56,528 nucleotides of DNA from Planctomycetota bacterium (GTDB lineage Bacteria; Planctomycetota; UBA1135; GCA-002686595), in the NCBI GenBank assembly GCA_020847695.1, contig JADLBP010000040.1:1-56528 (forward strand), written 5' to 3'. The notes under the pieces were generated by a model. The model worked only from the letters and a program-made list of their open reading frames with translations. It was not told where the DNA came from and searched no databases. Positions 45,138 to 53,850 of this stretch are shown piece after piece; position 1 is the first letter of the stretch; each line of letters opens with the position of its first letter. The translations under genes were made by a program, and so were the position numbers.

Positions 45138-46663
45138 GGTTCGGCGCGCGGAGCCAGCGCCACCGGGAAGTAGAGCGTCGCGCGGAAGCCCTGGCCAGGG
45201 GCGCTCTCGAGCCGCAGCTCGCCGCCGTGGCGCGCCGCGATGCCGTGGACGATGGCGAGACCGAGCCCAGAGCCCTTGCCAGGCGCCTTGGTGGTGAAGA
45301 AGAGGTCCGACGCGCGCGCCAGCGCCTCCGCGGGCGCGCCGGGACCGTTGTCGCAGACGTCGAGGCGCAGACGCTCGTCTTCCTGCGTCAACCGGACCTC
45401 GATCGTCTTCTCGGCCGCGTCGCTTTCCTCCAAGGCGTCGAGCGCGTTGACCAAGAGGTTGAGCACGCCCTGCGCGATCTCGTGGCGCTCGCCCTTCAAC
45501 GGCGGGAGGCTCGACCACCGCGCGGCGACCTCGTCCGCGGCGCCGGTGCCGGACACGTCCTCGAGCTTCACGACGACCCCCGCGCGACCGGCGCGATACG
45601 TGACCAGCTGGATCGCGTCGATCACCGGCTCGGCGAGCGAGAACACGGTCTCCTGCCCGGCGCGCGGCGTGAAGCGCAGGAGCCTTCCGACCGTGAGTCG
45701 GATGCGCTCGAGGCCGCCGGAGAGCAGCTTGTAGTACTGCGCGCGTTTCTCGGGCGGCAGGCGTTCCTCGGCGAGCACCTCGACCGCGTTCTGCAAACCG
45801 CCGAGCGGGTTGTTGATCTCGTGCGCGATGCCCGCGGCGAGCTCGCCCATCGCGGCGAGCCGTCGCTCCTTCATCGCCGCCGACGTCGCCTGCTCGGCTT
45901 CGGCGCGCGCGCGCTCGACTTCGGCGGCGAGCGTGCGATTGAAGCCTTCGACGCGATCGGTCATCGCGTTGAACGTGCCGAAGAGCTCGCCGAACTCGTC
46001 TTGCGCGGGCGGGTTCGACAACCGCACCGAGAAATCGCCGCGCGCGACCGAGCGCGCCGCGCCGGCGAGACGCTCGACCGGCACGATGACGAAGCGCGAG
46101 AGCACGAAGTACGTGCCCGCCGAGATCAGGATCGTCGAGAGCACGAAACCCGGCAGGAAGTAGCGCAGCAGCAGTTCCAGCGTGCTCCTGCCGGTGCGCA
46201 CGCGATACCAGCACGCGCCCCACGTGCCTCCGGGGTACTGGATCGGCACGACGCGCCCGTCGGCGACCGCGGGCACGACCTCGCCGTTTCGCGCGGCGCG
46301 CGAAAGCGCCTCGTGGATGCGATCGAGGTCGAAGTCGGGGCCGCGCCCCGCCGCGCCGAGCGGATTCAGGGCGACGCCGCGCGGGCGCCAGCCCTCGGAG
46401 GTCCGTTCGAAGTTCGCGTCGACGAGGATCGCATCGGCGAACTGCGACCAGTTCGGCCACGAGAGGATGCGCGCCGCGTTGACCGAGCCCCTGGGGTCGA
46501 TCGTGCCGCGGATCGTGTACACGAGGTCCTCACCCATCGAGAGCGCGCCGGCCTCGTAGCTCTTCGCGACCTCCGGCGTGAAGTACCCGAACAGAAGCGC
46601 GGCCACCGCCGCGTTGATCGCGACGAGCAGCAGCAGGACTCGCTTGCGCAGGGACAACTTCAC
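45134..46663 (-). CDS. Membrane sensor histidine kinase (HAMP, HisKA, HATPase)
   Basis: A 509-aa protein. Transmembrane helix 1 (about 7-28) and helix 2 (about 166-190) bracket an extracytoplasmic sensor of about 135 residues. A HAMP domain follows (VPVERLAGAARSVARGDFSV), then a short coiled coil. HisKA has phospho-acceptor His281 in GIAHEINNPLGGLQN. The HATPase has NLLVNALDAL, DNGPGAP and GKGSGLGLAIVHGI. It resembles NtrB/PilS-type kinases that pair with NtrC-like regulators, but no regulator is in the window. It sits 37 bases after pilC and overlaps the first CNNM-type gene, so it may control pili, ion homeostasis or both. The start is GTG 46663. Confidence 0.9.
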   Translation of the reverse strand: MKLSLRKRVLLLLVAINAAVAALLFGYFTPEVAKSYEAGALSMGEDLVYTIRGTIDPRGSVNAARILSWPNWSQFADAILVDANFERTSEGWRPRGVALNPLGAAGRGPDFDLDRIHEALSRAARNGEVVPAVADGRVVPIQYPGGTWGACWYRVRTGRSTLELLLRYFLPGFVLSTILISAGTYFVLSRFVIVPVERLAGAARSVARGDFSVRLSNPPAQDEFGELFGTFNAMTDRVEGFNRTLAAEVERARAEAEQATSAAMKERRLAAMGELAAGIAHEINNPLGGLQNAVEVLAEERLPPEKRAQYYKLLSGGLERIRLTVGRLLRFTPRAGQETVFSLAEPVIDAIQLVTYRAGRAGVVVKLEDVSGTGAADEVAARWSSLPPLKGERHEIAQGVLNLLVNALDALEESDAAEKTIEVRLTQEDERLRLDVCDNGPGAPAEALARASDLFFTTKAPGKGSGLGLAIVHGIAARHGGELRLESAPGQGFRATLYFPVALAPRAEP

Positions 46664-46700
46664 TTGGATCGCAGCGGGAGCAAGCCGCCGCGACGCCCGC

Positions 46701-47861
46701 TCATGCCTCTCCGAGCTTGCTCATGATGTCGAGCAGCGGCATGAAGAGCGCCACGACGATGAACCCGACGATCGCGGCCATGATGATGATCAACATCGGC
46801 TCGAGGATCGTCAGCATCGCCTGCGTACGACGGTCGACCTGCACGTCGTAGGCGTCGGCGACCTTGATCAGCATCTTGTCGAGCTCGCCGGTCGCTTCGC
46901 CGACGTCGACCATGTTGACGACGAGGTCGTCGAACACACCGCTCTCGCCCATCGGTCGCGCGATGCCTTCGCCCTCGCGCACCGTCGTGCGGATCTCGTC
47001 GACGCCCTTCGCGAGCACCTCGTTGCCCGTCGAGTCGCGCACGATCGACAGCGCGTCGAGGTGCGGCACGCCGGCTTCGATCAGCGTGCCGAACGTCCGC
47101 GCGAACGCGGAGATCAGCGACTTCGAGAGCACGACGCCGACCCACGGCACGCGCAGCATCAGCTTGTGCACGGCGAAGCGATAGCCGTAGCTCCGCCGCA
47201 TCAACATCAAATGCACGAGCGCGACCACGATCGGGAGGCCGAGCACCAGGTACCAGTAGTCGGCGGCGAAACGGCTGGTGTCGAGCAACACCTGCGTGAC
47301 CTTCGGCAGCTCGCCGCCGAACTCGCGGAAGATCTCCTCGAACTTCGGGACGACGACGATGATCATCGTCGTCACCACGCCGATCGCGACCAACGACACC
47401 ACCGCCGGGTAGATCAGCGCTTGCGTGACCTTCGCGCGCACGCCGGCGGACTTCTCGCGGAAGGCCGCGAGGCGGGTCAGGATCCGCCCGAGCACGCCGC
47501 CGGCCTCGCCTGCGCGGACCATGCTGCAGTAGAGGCGGTCGAACGAGCGCTCGTGCTTGCCGAGCGACTCGGAGAGCGGCGTGCCGGCGGACACGTCTTC
47601 GACCAGATCGCCGAGGATCGTCTTGAACGGACCCGGCCGAGTCTGGCCCTCGAGGATGGTCAGCGCCTTGACGATCGGGATGCCCGCATCGGTCAGCGTC
47701 GCGAGCTGCGTCGTGAAGTCGGTGATCGTCTGCGACGCGACGCGGCCGCGGTAACGCTTGCGCTCGCCGCCGGAGGCACCGGACGACTGGGGTGCGCCGC
47801 GCTCGCGGAAATCGGTCTTCGCGGCGGCGACCGGAGCGGCGCGTTGGATCTTCTTGGCCAT
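46701..47861 (-). CDS. pilC: Type IV pilus/type II secretion inner-membrane platform protein (PilC/GspF)
   Basis: A 386-aa polytopic protein with two repeated GspF domains. The first is at about 48-170 (FTTQLATLTDAGIPIVKALTIL), with a membrane helix near 150-175. The second is at about 250-380 (FARTFGTLIEAGVPHLDAL), ending with the C-terminal helix MLIIIMAAIVGFIVVALFMP. PilC couples the cytoplasmic ATPases to the growing pilus. It is encoded 51 bases after a PilB-like ATPase and upstream of a sensor kinase, all on one strand. The N-terminal roughly 40 residues are basic and poorly conserved. The start is ATG 47861. Confidence 0.94.
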   Translation of the reverse strand: MAKKIQRAAPVAAAKTDFRERGAPQSSGASGGERKRYRGRVASQTITDFTTQLATLTDAGIPIVKALTILEGQTRPGPFKTILGDLVEDVSAGTPLSESLGKHERSFDRLYCSMVRAGEAGGVLGRILTRLAAFREKSAGVRAKVTQALIYPAVVSLVAIGVVTTMIIVVVPKFEEIFREFGGELPKVTQVLLDTSRFAADYWYLVLGLPIVVALVHLMLMRRSYGYRFAVHKLMLRVPWVGVVLSKSLISAFARTFGTLIEAGVPHLDALSIVRDSTGNEVLAKGVDEIRTTVREGEGIARPMGESGVFDDLVVNMVDVGEATGELDKMLIKVADAYDVQVDRRTQAMLTILEPMLIIIMAAIVGFIVVALFMPLLDIMSKLGEA

Positions 47862-47912
47862 CGGGACGGTTGCGGGTGGAGCCTAGCGGGGGCTTCTCGG
47901 GATCGAAAGCTG

Positions 47913-49598
47913 CTAGAGCGTGGTCTCGCGGAGAACTTCTTCGACCGTGGTGCGCCCCTCGGCGACCGCGCGGATGCCGCTCTGACGCAGCGTCGTCATC
48001 CCCGACGCGAGCGCCGCCTGGCGCAAGTCCTGGGTCGAGTTGCGCTCGAGGATCGCGCGCCGCAGCGCGCCGTCGACCTTGACGATCTCGAAGATGCCGG
48101 TGCGTCCGCGATAGCCGGTGTGGTGGCACTGCGCGCAGCCCTTGCCGAACCAGAAGGTCGCGTCCTCGAGGCCTTTCGCGTCGGAGCCGAGCTCGCGCAG
48201 GAGGTCCTCGTCGGGCTTGTACGACGATTTGCAGCTCGCGCAGACCTTGCGGACGAGCCGCTGCGCGATCACCGCTTCCAGCGTCGCCGAGATCAGGAAC
48301 GGCTCGACGCCGATGTCGACGAGGCGCGTCACCGCGCTCGGCGCATCGTTGGTGTGAAGCGTCGCGAAGACCGTGTGGCCGGTCAGCGACGCCTCGACGG
48401 CGACCGATGCGGTCTCCTGGTCGCGGATCTCGCCGATCAGGATCTTGTCGGGGTCCTGGCGCAACACGGTGCGCAGCACGCGCGCGTACGTGACGCCGAT
48501 GTCGTCGTTGATCGGCACCTGCACGATGCCCTCGATGTCGTACTCGACCGGATCCTCGGCGGTGATGATCTTGACCGAGGGGTCGTTCGCTTCCGACAGC
48601 ATCGCGTAGAGCGTCGTCGTCTTGCCCGAACCGGTCGGACCGGTGATCAGGATGATCCCGTGCGGCAGATCGGTGAGCTCGCGCAGCACGTCCTCCTCGA
48701 CCGGCGACAGTCCGAGCGCGGCGAGATTGAGCTGCACCGCACTGCGGTCGAGCACGCGCAACACGGCGCCCTCGCCGGCAATGCCGGGAATCGTCGCGAC
48801 GCGCAGGTCGACCGGTCGGCCGTCGATCGAGAGCTCGATGCGACCGTCCTGCGGCATCCGCGTTTCGGCGATGTCGAGATCGGCCATGACCTTGATGCGC
48901 GCGACCAAAGGCACGGCGAGGTGCGACGGCGGCGCTTCGATCTCGTACAACGCTCCGTCGACGCGGTAACGGATCCGGAACTCCTCGTCGAAGCTCTCGA
49001 AGTGGACGTCGCTCGCGCGGTCCTTGATCGCCTGGTGCAGGATCGAGTTCAGGAGCCGCACCACCGGCAGGCTCTGCGCCGCGCTCTGCGCGTCGCCGCC
49101 GACCGCTTTCGCGGCCTGCGCGATCGCGTCCTTGAGCGTGCCTTCCTCTCCGTAGAGCTCCCGCACCTTCGCCTTGATCCGCTCGGGATCGGCGATCACG
49201 CCTTTGACGTCGAGCCCGGTGGTGAACCGCAGGTCCTCGAGCAACGCGGTGTTCAGCGGGTCGCCGATCGCGACCGTCAGCGTCCGACCGAGCAGCGTCA
49301 CCGGGAGCACGCCGTACGTGTGCGCGAGGCTCGCATCGAGAGCCGCGAGCGCGTCGGGCCCGATCTTCGCCTTGTCGAGGTCGACCGTCGCGAGCCCGGC
49401 CTGCTCCGCGAGCGCCGCGGCGACGTGCGCCGACGTGCAGACGCCGGTCTCGATCAGGATCTGCCCGATCAGCCCACCTTGCTTGCGCTGGACCGCGAGC
49501 GCTTCCTGGATCTGCCCTTCGCGCACGACTCCGCGCGCCTTGAGGATCTGGCCGAGCAGCTTTCGGCCGCTCTTCTCCGGGACGACGTCCGCGCTCAC
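47913..49598 (-). CDS. pilB: Type IV pilus/type II secretion assembly ATPase, PilB/GspE family (copy 1)
   Basis: A 561-aa hexameric ATPase that powers pilus or pseudopilus polymerisation. The N-terminal GspE_N/MshEN domains (about 10-160) open with LLGQILKARGVVREGQIQEA. The ATPase core has Walker A GPTGSGKTTT, Asp box EDPVEYDIEG, Walker B ILIGEIRDQETA and the His box TLHTNDAPSA. Two zinc-binding Cys pairs, CASC and CAQC, sit in the C-terminal region before YRGRTGIFEI. The start is GTG 49598, overlapping the pilT stop as GTGA. It is the partner of PilC immediately downstream. Confidence 0.93.
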   Translation of the reverse strand: MSADVVPEKSGRKLLGQILKARGVVREGQIQEALAVQRKQGGLIGQILIETGVCTSAHVAAALAEQAGLATVDLDKAKIGPDALAALDASLAHTYGVLPVTLLGRTLTVAIGDPLNTALLEDLRFTTGLDVKGVIADPERIKAKVRELYGEEGTLKDAIAQAAKAVGGDAQSAAQSLPVVRLLNSILHQAIKDRASDVHFESFDEEFRIRYRVDGALYEIEAPPSHLAVPLVARIKVMADLDIAETRMPQDGRIELSIDGRPVDLRVATIPGIAGEGAVLRVLDRSAVQLNLAALGLSPVEEDVLRELTDLPHGIILITGPTGSGKTTTLYAMLSEANDPSVKIITAEDPVEYDIEGIVQVPINDDIGVTYARVLRTVLRQDPDKILIGEIRDQETASVAVEASLTGHTVFATLHTNDAPSAVTRLVDIGVEPFLISATLEAVIAQRLVRKVCASCKSSYKPDEDLLRELGSDAKGLEDATFWFGKGCAQCHHTGYRGRTGIFEIVKVDGALRRAILERNSTQDLRQAALASGMTTLRQSGIRAVAEGRTTVEEVLRETTL

Positions 49599-50644
49599 AA
49601 CCGCGCCTCGAGGTCCTTGGCGTCCTGCGCGGATTCGAGCGCTTCCTCGCGCGTGATCGCGTCCTTCTTCACCAGGTCGAGCAAGTAGTCGTCGAGCGTG
49701 ACCATGCCGAGCCGACGCGACGTCTGGATCGTCGACTGGATCTTGTTGGTCTCGTTCTTCCGGATCAGGTTGCCGATCGCGGGGTTCATCAGCATCACCT
49801 CGAACGCGGCGATGCGCCCCTTCTTGTCCTTGCGCTGCATCAGCACTTGGCTGATCACCGCGACGATCGAGACCGAGAGCTGCGCTCGGATCTGCTCCTG
49901 TTGATTGACAGGGAACGCATCGATCATCCGATCGACCGTGCGCGCCGAGCCCGTGGTGTGCAGCGTGCCGAACACCAAGTGACCGGTCTCCGCCGCGGTG
50001 ATCGCGGCCGAAATCGTCGCGAGGTCGCGCATTTCGCCGACCAGGATCACGTCCGGGTCCTGGCGCAGCACGCGCCGCAGCGCTTCGGGGAAGTCGGGCA
50101 CGTCGGTACCGAGCTCGCGCTGCGTCACGATGCTCTTCTTGTGCGTGTGGTAGTACTCGATCGGATCCTCGATCGTGACGATGTGCCGATCGAGGTTCGT
50201 GTTGATCCAGTCGACCATCGTCGCGAGCGTCGTCGTCTTGCCCGAACCGGTCGGTCCGGTGACGAGCACGAGCCCGCGCGGCCGGCGCATCAGCTCGCGG
50301 CAGCTCTCGGGCAGCCCGATCTGCTCGAACGAGAGCAGCTTGTTCGGGATCAGGCGCAGCACGGCGGAAAGGTGGCCGCGTTGCCGCATCACGCTGACGC
50401 GGAAGCGATTGCCGCTCGAGTGCGGGAGACCGAAGTCCGTCGTGCCGACGCGCTCGAGCTCCTGCCAGTGCGTCTCGTCGGTGATCGAACGGCAGAGCCG
50501 CTCCGCCACGGTCGCGTCGAGCACCTCGGTCGTCGCGTCGACCAATTCGCCGAGCAGCCGCAACACCGGCGGACGCCCCGGATTGAGGTGCAAGTCGGAC
50601 GCACCGCGCTGGATGGTCAGGGTGAGCAGTTCTTGAGCGTCCAC
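49595..50644 (-). CDS. pilT: Pilus retraction ATPase PilT
   Basis: A 349-aa hexameric ATPase that depolymerises pili for twitching motility or DNA uptake. It lacks the zinc cysteines and N-terminal domains of PilB, as expected for PilT. Motifs: GASDLHLNPGRPPVLRL (PAS-like N-terminal domain), Walker A GPTGSGKTTTLA, EDPIEYYHTHKKSIVTQRE, Walker B VILVGEMRDLATI and the His box FGTLHTTGSA. The AIRNLIRE-like segment of the family appears as AIGNLIRKNE. The start is GTG 50644, 15 bases after the second PilB-like gene. Its presence favours type IV pili over type II secretion for this cluster. Confidence 0.95.
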   Translation of the reverse strand: MDAQELLTLTIQRGASDLHLNPGRPPVLRLLGELVDATTEVLDATVAERLCRSITDETHWQELERVGTTDFGLPHSSGNRFRVSVMRQRGHLSAVLRLIPNKLLSFEQIGLPESCRELMRRPRGLVLVTGPTGSGKTTTLATMVDWINTNLDRHIVTIEDPIEYYHTHKKSIVTQRELGTDVPDFPEALRRVLRQDPDVILVGEMRDLATISAAITAAETGHLVFGTLHTTGSARTVDRMIDAFPVNQQEQIRAQLSVSIVAVISQVLMQRKDKKGRIAAFEVMLMNPAIGNLIRKNETNKIQSTIQTSRRLGMVTLDDYLLDLVKKDAITREEALESAQDAKDLEARL

Positions 50645-50659
50645 GTCGTGGGTTCCCGC

Positions 50660-52321
50660 CTAGTCCTTCTGATCGTCCGCGGCCCGCGCGACGCGCAGCA
50701 CCTCGGCGGTCGTGGTCTGTCCGAGCAAAACCTTGCGCGCGCCGTCGACGAGCAACGGGCGCAAGCAGCGGTTCGCCAACGCGCGCGCCCGCAATTCGTC
50801 GAGCGACGCGCCGCGGAACGCGAGTTCCTTGAGCTCCTCGTTCATCTCCATCAGCTCGAAGAGGCCGAGCCGACCGCGATACCCGCTGCCCTCGCACGTG
50901 CGGCAGCCGCGCGCGCGCTTGACCGTCGGCATGCCGACGAGCGCGGGATCGAGGCCCAACGTCGCGAGCTCCGCCGGCGTCGCCGTGTAGCTCTCCGCGC
51001 ACTCCTTGCAGACCTTGCGCACGAGGCGCTGCGCCATCACGCCGTGCACCGAGCCCGCGACGAGGAACGGCTTGACGCCCATGTCGACCATGCGCGTGAT
51101 CGCGCTCGGCGCGTCGTTGGTGTGGAGCGTCGAGAAGACGAGGTGACCGGTGAGCGACGCTTGGATCGCGATCTCCGCCGTCTCGACGTCGCGGATTTCT
51201 CCGACGAGGATGATGTTCGGCGCCGCGCGCAGCATCGCCTTCAGGATGCGCGCGAAGTTGAGCCCGATCTTCGGGTGCACCTGCACCTGGTTGATGCCGC
51301 GGATGTGGTACTCGACCGGGTCCTCGGCGGTCAGGATCTTCACGTCGGGCCGGTTCAGCTCCGACAGCGCCGCGTACAGCGTCGTCGTCTTGCCGGAACC
51401 GGTCGGACCGGTGACCAGCACCAGCCCGTTCGGACGCTGGATCCACTTCTTGAAGCGCGCGTAGTCCTCGTCGCCGAACCCGAGCTCCTGGAGTCCGATC
51501 AAACTCTTCGAGCGATCGAGCAGACGCATCACCATCGTCTCGCCGTGATTCGTCGGCAGGATCGAGACGCGCACGTCGATCGGCCGGCCGGGCAGCGCGA
51601 GCTCGATGCGCCCGTCCTGCGGCTTGCGTTTCTCGGCGATGTCCATCGACGCCATGATCTTCAGGCGCGACACCAGCGGCGCGTGCAGGTGCGGCGGGTG
51701 CTCGGCGACGTCACGCAGCATGCCGTCGACGCGGAACCGGACCCGGACGCGCGATTGCGACGGCTCGACGTGGATGTCGCTCGCTCGCGCGTTGAGCGCG
51801 TCGTCGAACATGCGGCGCACCAGGCGCACGATCGGGGCGTCGTCGCTCTCGGTCGCGTCCGCGACGCCCATCTTCTGCGCGACCGCCTCCTCGGCGGTCG
51901 GCCCGTAGCAGCGTTCGAGCGCTCCCTTGAGCGCGCTCGGTGCCGCGAGCGCACACGCCACCTCGCCGCCGATCATGAACGAGAGCTGGTCGACCAGGAT
52001 CCGCTTCATCGGGTCGTCGACCGCGACCACCAACCGACCGTTCTTCTCGGCGACCGGCAGCAACCCTTGCTGGCGCGCGAAGTCGGCGGGTACGCGCGCG
52101 AGCAGCTTGTCCGGCGGCTTGCCCTTCGACAGGTCGACGAACGGCAGTCCCTCGACCTTCGCCTGGGCCCGCGAGACCGAGACCTCGTCGGTGAAGCCAA
52201 GTTTGACCAGCGCATCGGAAAGCCGGATGCCGCCGTTGCGCTGGAAGGCGAGAGCCTCGCGCAGTTGTTCCGGCGTCAACGCGCCCTGCGCCACCAGCAC
52301 TTCGCCCAGGTTCTGAGTCAC
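50660..52321 (-). CDS. PilB/GspE-family assembly ATPase (copy 2)
   Basis: A 553-aa paralogue of the ATPase at 47913-49598. The N-terminal GspE_N/MshEN region (about 1-150) begins NLGEVLVAQGALTPEQLREA. The core has Walker A GPTGSGKTTTLYAALSE, EDPVEYHIRG, Walker B IILVGEIRDVETAE and the His box STLHTNDAPSA. Zinc-type Cys pairs are CKEC and CRTC. The start is set at GTG 52321 because GAGGAG lies three bases upstream; a longer frame to 52399 would bury that site. Two assembly ATPases with one retraction ATPase suggest separate extension motors or two related machines. It is the first gene of the run. Confidence 0.93.
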   Translation of the reverse strand: MTQNLGEVLVAQGALTPEQLREALAFQRNGGIRLSDALVKLGFTDEVSVSRAQAKVEGLPFVDLSKGKPPDKLLARVPADFARQQGLLPVAEKNGRLVVAVDDPMKRILVDQLSFMIGGEVACALAAPSALKGALERCYGPTAEEAVAQKMGVADATESDDAPIVRLVRRMFDDALNARASDIHVEPSQSRVRVRFRVDGMLRDVAEHPPHLHAPLVSRLKIMASMDIAEKRKPQDGRIELALPGRPIDVRVSILPTNHGETMVMRLLDRSKSLIGLQELGFGDEDYARFKKWIQRPNGLVLVTGPTGSGKTTTLYAALSELNRPDVKILTAEDPVEYHIRGINQVQVHPKIGLNFARILKAMLRAAPNIILVGEIRDVETAEIAIQASLTGHLVFSTLHTNDAPSAITRMVDMGVKPFLVAGSVHGVMAQRLVRKVCKECAESYTATPAELATLGLDPALVGMPTVKRARGCRTCEGSGYRGRLGLFELMEMNEELKELAFRGASLDELRARALANRCLRPLLVDGARKVLLGQTTTAEVLRVARAADDQKD

Positions 52322-52412
52322 GCGCTCCTCTAACCCTCTCGCCCGACCGCGGTACCGATTTCCGGCGGCTCTGGGCCAAGGGAACGCGGATGGTAGCAAC
52401 GCCCGAAAGCGC

Positions 52413-52447
52413 GCGCACCCGCGTCGGTCGAGCCGCCGCGGGTGCGC
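52413..52447 (-). terminator. Terminator-like hairpin after the DUF1573 gene
   Basis: GCGCACCCGCG/CGCGGGTGCGC, a perfect 11-bp stem with a 13-base loop, begins 21 bases past the stop at 52468. On the minus strand it is followed by GCGCTTTC. Confidence 0.55.
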
Positions 52448-52467
52448 TGGTGTTCAGCCGAAGCGGG

Positions 52468-53691
52468 TCACTGCCCGCCGGTCTTCGGTTCGCCCGTCGC
52501 CGGCGGCGTCTTCGCCGCTTGACGGCAGACGCCGGAGAAGAGCACCTGGATCTCGGGCTTCGCCGGGTGACCGGTCTTGATCACCAGACGGCCTTGGAAG
52601 GCGCCGTCGGCGGCTTCCGGGAGACCGTTGAGCGTCAGCTCGACCTCGATCGCCTTGCCGTCCGCCGTCGGACGCGCGTTGGCGGTGAACTGATCCTTGA
52701 ACTTGAACTCGGGGTTCTGATCGTTCGCGCCGATGACCTTCAGCTCGGGCAGACCCATCTGGAACTTCGGGTCGAAGCTCTGCACGCGGAGCGTGCGCGA
52801 GACGATCTGACCGGGCCGGACGAGACCGAACGAGAGGTATTGCGGGTCGTAGGAGATCAGGCCGCGCACGCGCGCTTGGAGCATCAGGGTCGCGGAGTAG
52901 CGCGGCTGCTTGCCGTCGGGGCCCGCGGCGGCGCCGGTGATCTCTTGGTCGCTGAGCAGCAACAGCGGATACCCGAGGTTGCCCTCGCGGCAGTCCGGAC
53001 CGACGGTGACCTTGACCGTCCACTTGTCCGACTTGCCGTCGGGACCCGGGTTGATCGGCGTCAGCTCGCAGTTGACGCCCTGCGGCAGCGGGCGCGGCTC
53101 GAGCGAGAGCATGAACGGGCCGGGACGCTTACCGGTGACCTCGCACGTCTTCTCGATCACGTCGGCGACCGAGAGCTCGCCGAAGTCGAGCGCGGACGGC
53201 GTCATCCGGAAGTACGTGTCGACCATCGCCGTCAGACCGAGCGTGACGTTGCCGCGCGGGTCGTTGCAGAAGACGTTGATCTTGCTCGACGCAGCGCTGT
53301 GCTTGTTCTTGGTGTTCAGCTCGGCTTCCATCTCGAGCTCAGTGCTCGGCGGGATCGGGTCGCCGAACTTGTAGAGCTCGAGCGAGCCGTCGGCCTTCTT
53401 CACCGACAGGCGTCCGAGCGTGCAACCGCACGTCGGCTTGGCTTGCGTGATGATCAGCGGACCTTGGCCGGAGCTCTTGAGCTGGAAGACGTGCTTGACG
53501 ACTTCGCCCTCGATCACGGTGCCGAAGTCGTGATCCGACTTGTCGACATCGAGCCGCGCGGGCGGGCCGGCGGGCGTTTGGCCGGTCGCGCCGCCTTGCG
53601 GGGCGGGCGGCGTCGGGGTTTGAGCGAAGAGCGTGGACGACAGCGCGAGCACGCCGAGCACGGACACCAGGGGACGGACACGAATGTTCAT
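52468..53691 (-). CDS. Exported DUF1573-domain protein
   Basis: A 407-aa protein with a signal peptide (1-23, VSVLGVLALSSTLFAQ). A DUF1573 domain follows at about 48-140: HDFGTVIEGEVVKHVFQL, then the conserved PTCGCT. The rest looks like two or three further immunoglobulin-like beta domains (for example LDFGELSVADVIEKTCEV and LSFGLVRPGQIVSRTLRV), each starting with the FG-x-V/L pattern of that superfamily. Planctomycetes and Bacteroidetes encode many such proteins; no biochemical role is established. The start is ATG 53691. It is divergent from the lipoprotein/ppdK pair. Confidence 0.85.
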   Translation of the reverse strand: MNIRVRPLVSVLGVLALSSTLFAQTPTPPAPQGGATGQTPAGPPARLDVDKSDHDFGTVIEGEVVKHVFQLKSSGQGPLIITQAKPTCGCTLGRLSVKKADGSLELYKFGDPIPPSTELEMEAELNTKNKHSAASSKINVFCNDPRGNVTLGLTAMVDTYFRMTPSALDFGELSVADVIEKTCEVTGKRPGPFMLSLEPRPLPQGVNCELTPINPGPDGKSDKWTVKVTVGPDCREGNLGYPLLLLSDQEITGAAAGPDGKQPRYSATLMLQARVRGLISYDPQYLSFGLVRPGQIVSRTLRVQSFDPKFQMGLPELKVIGANDQNPEFKFKDQFTANARPTADGKAIEVELTLNGLPEAADGAFQGRLVIKTGHPAKPEIQVLFSGVCRQAAKTPPATGEPKTGGQ

Positions 53692-53814
53692 GGTTGCGTG
53701 GGGCTAGAGGGCCCGGGATTGTAGAGCCGCGCCGATCCGATCGAAAGCAACACTCGCGATCCGACGACGAGGCGGACACATGGAAGACATGGGCCGAGCG
53801 GGCTGCCTCTCGAT

Positions 53815-53843
53815 TTGGCCCGGCACGGAGTACGACGTATCCT
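53815..53843 (+). promoter_or_regulatory. Candidate promoter giving a leaderless or near-leaderless transcript of the small lipoprotein gene
   Basis: TTGGCC (53815-53820), a 17-base spacer and TATCCT (53838-53843). The expected transcription start is at or next to the GTG at 53851. This argues against the longer reading of the next gene, because its TTG start would be the -35 itself. Confidence 0.6.
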
Positions 53844-53850
53844 GGCCGGC

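Noticed and set aside
46578-49688. A 1036-aa plus-strand frame across pilC and a PilB gene.
   Set aside because: A shadow frame rich in Arg, Asp, His and Glu. The minus strand encodes PilC and the ATPase with all motifs intact.
53815-53850. A TTG start that would lengthen the small lipoprotein by 12 residues.
   Set aside because: The TTG is the -35 hexamer of a good promoter whose start site falls at the GTG at 53851, and the shorter form gives a normal lipoprotein signal.
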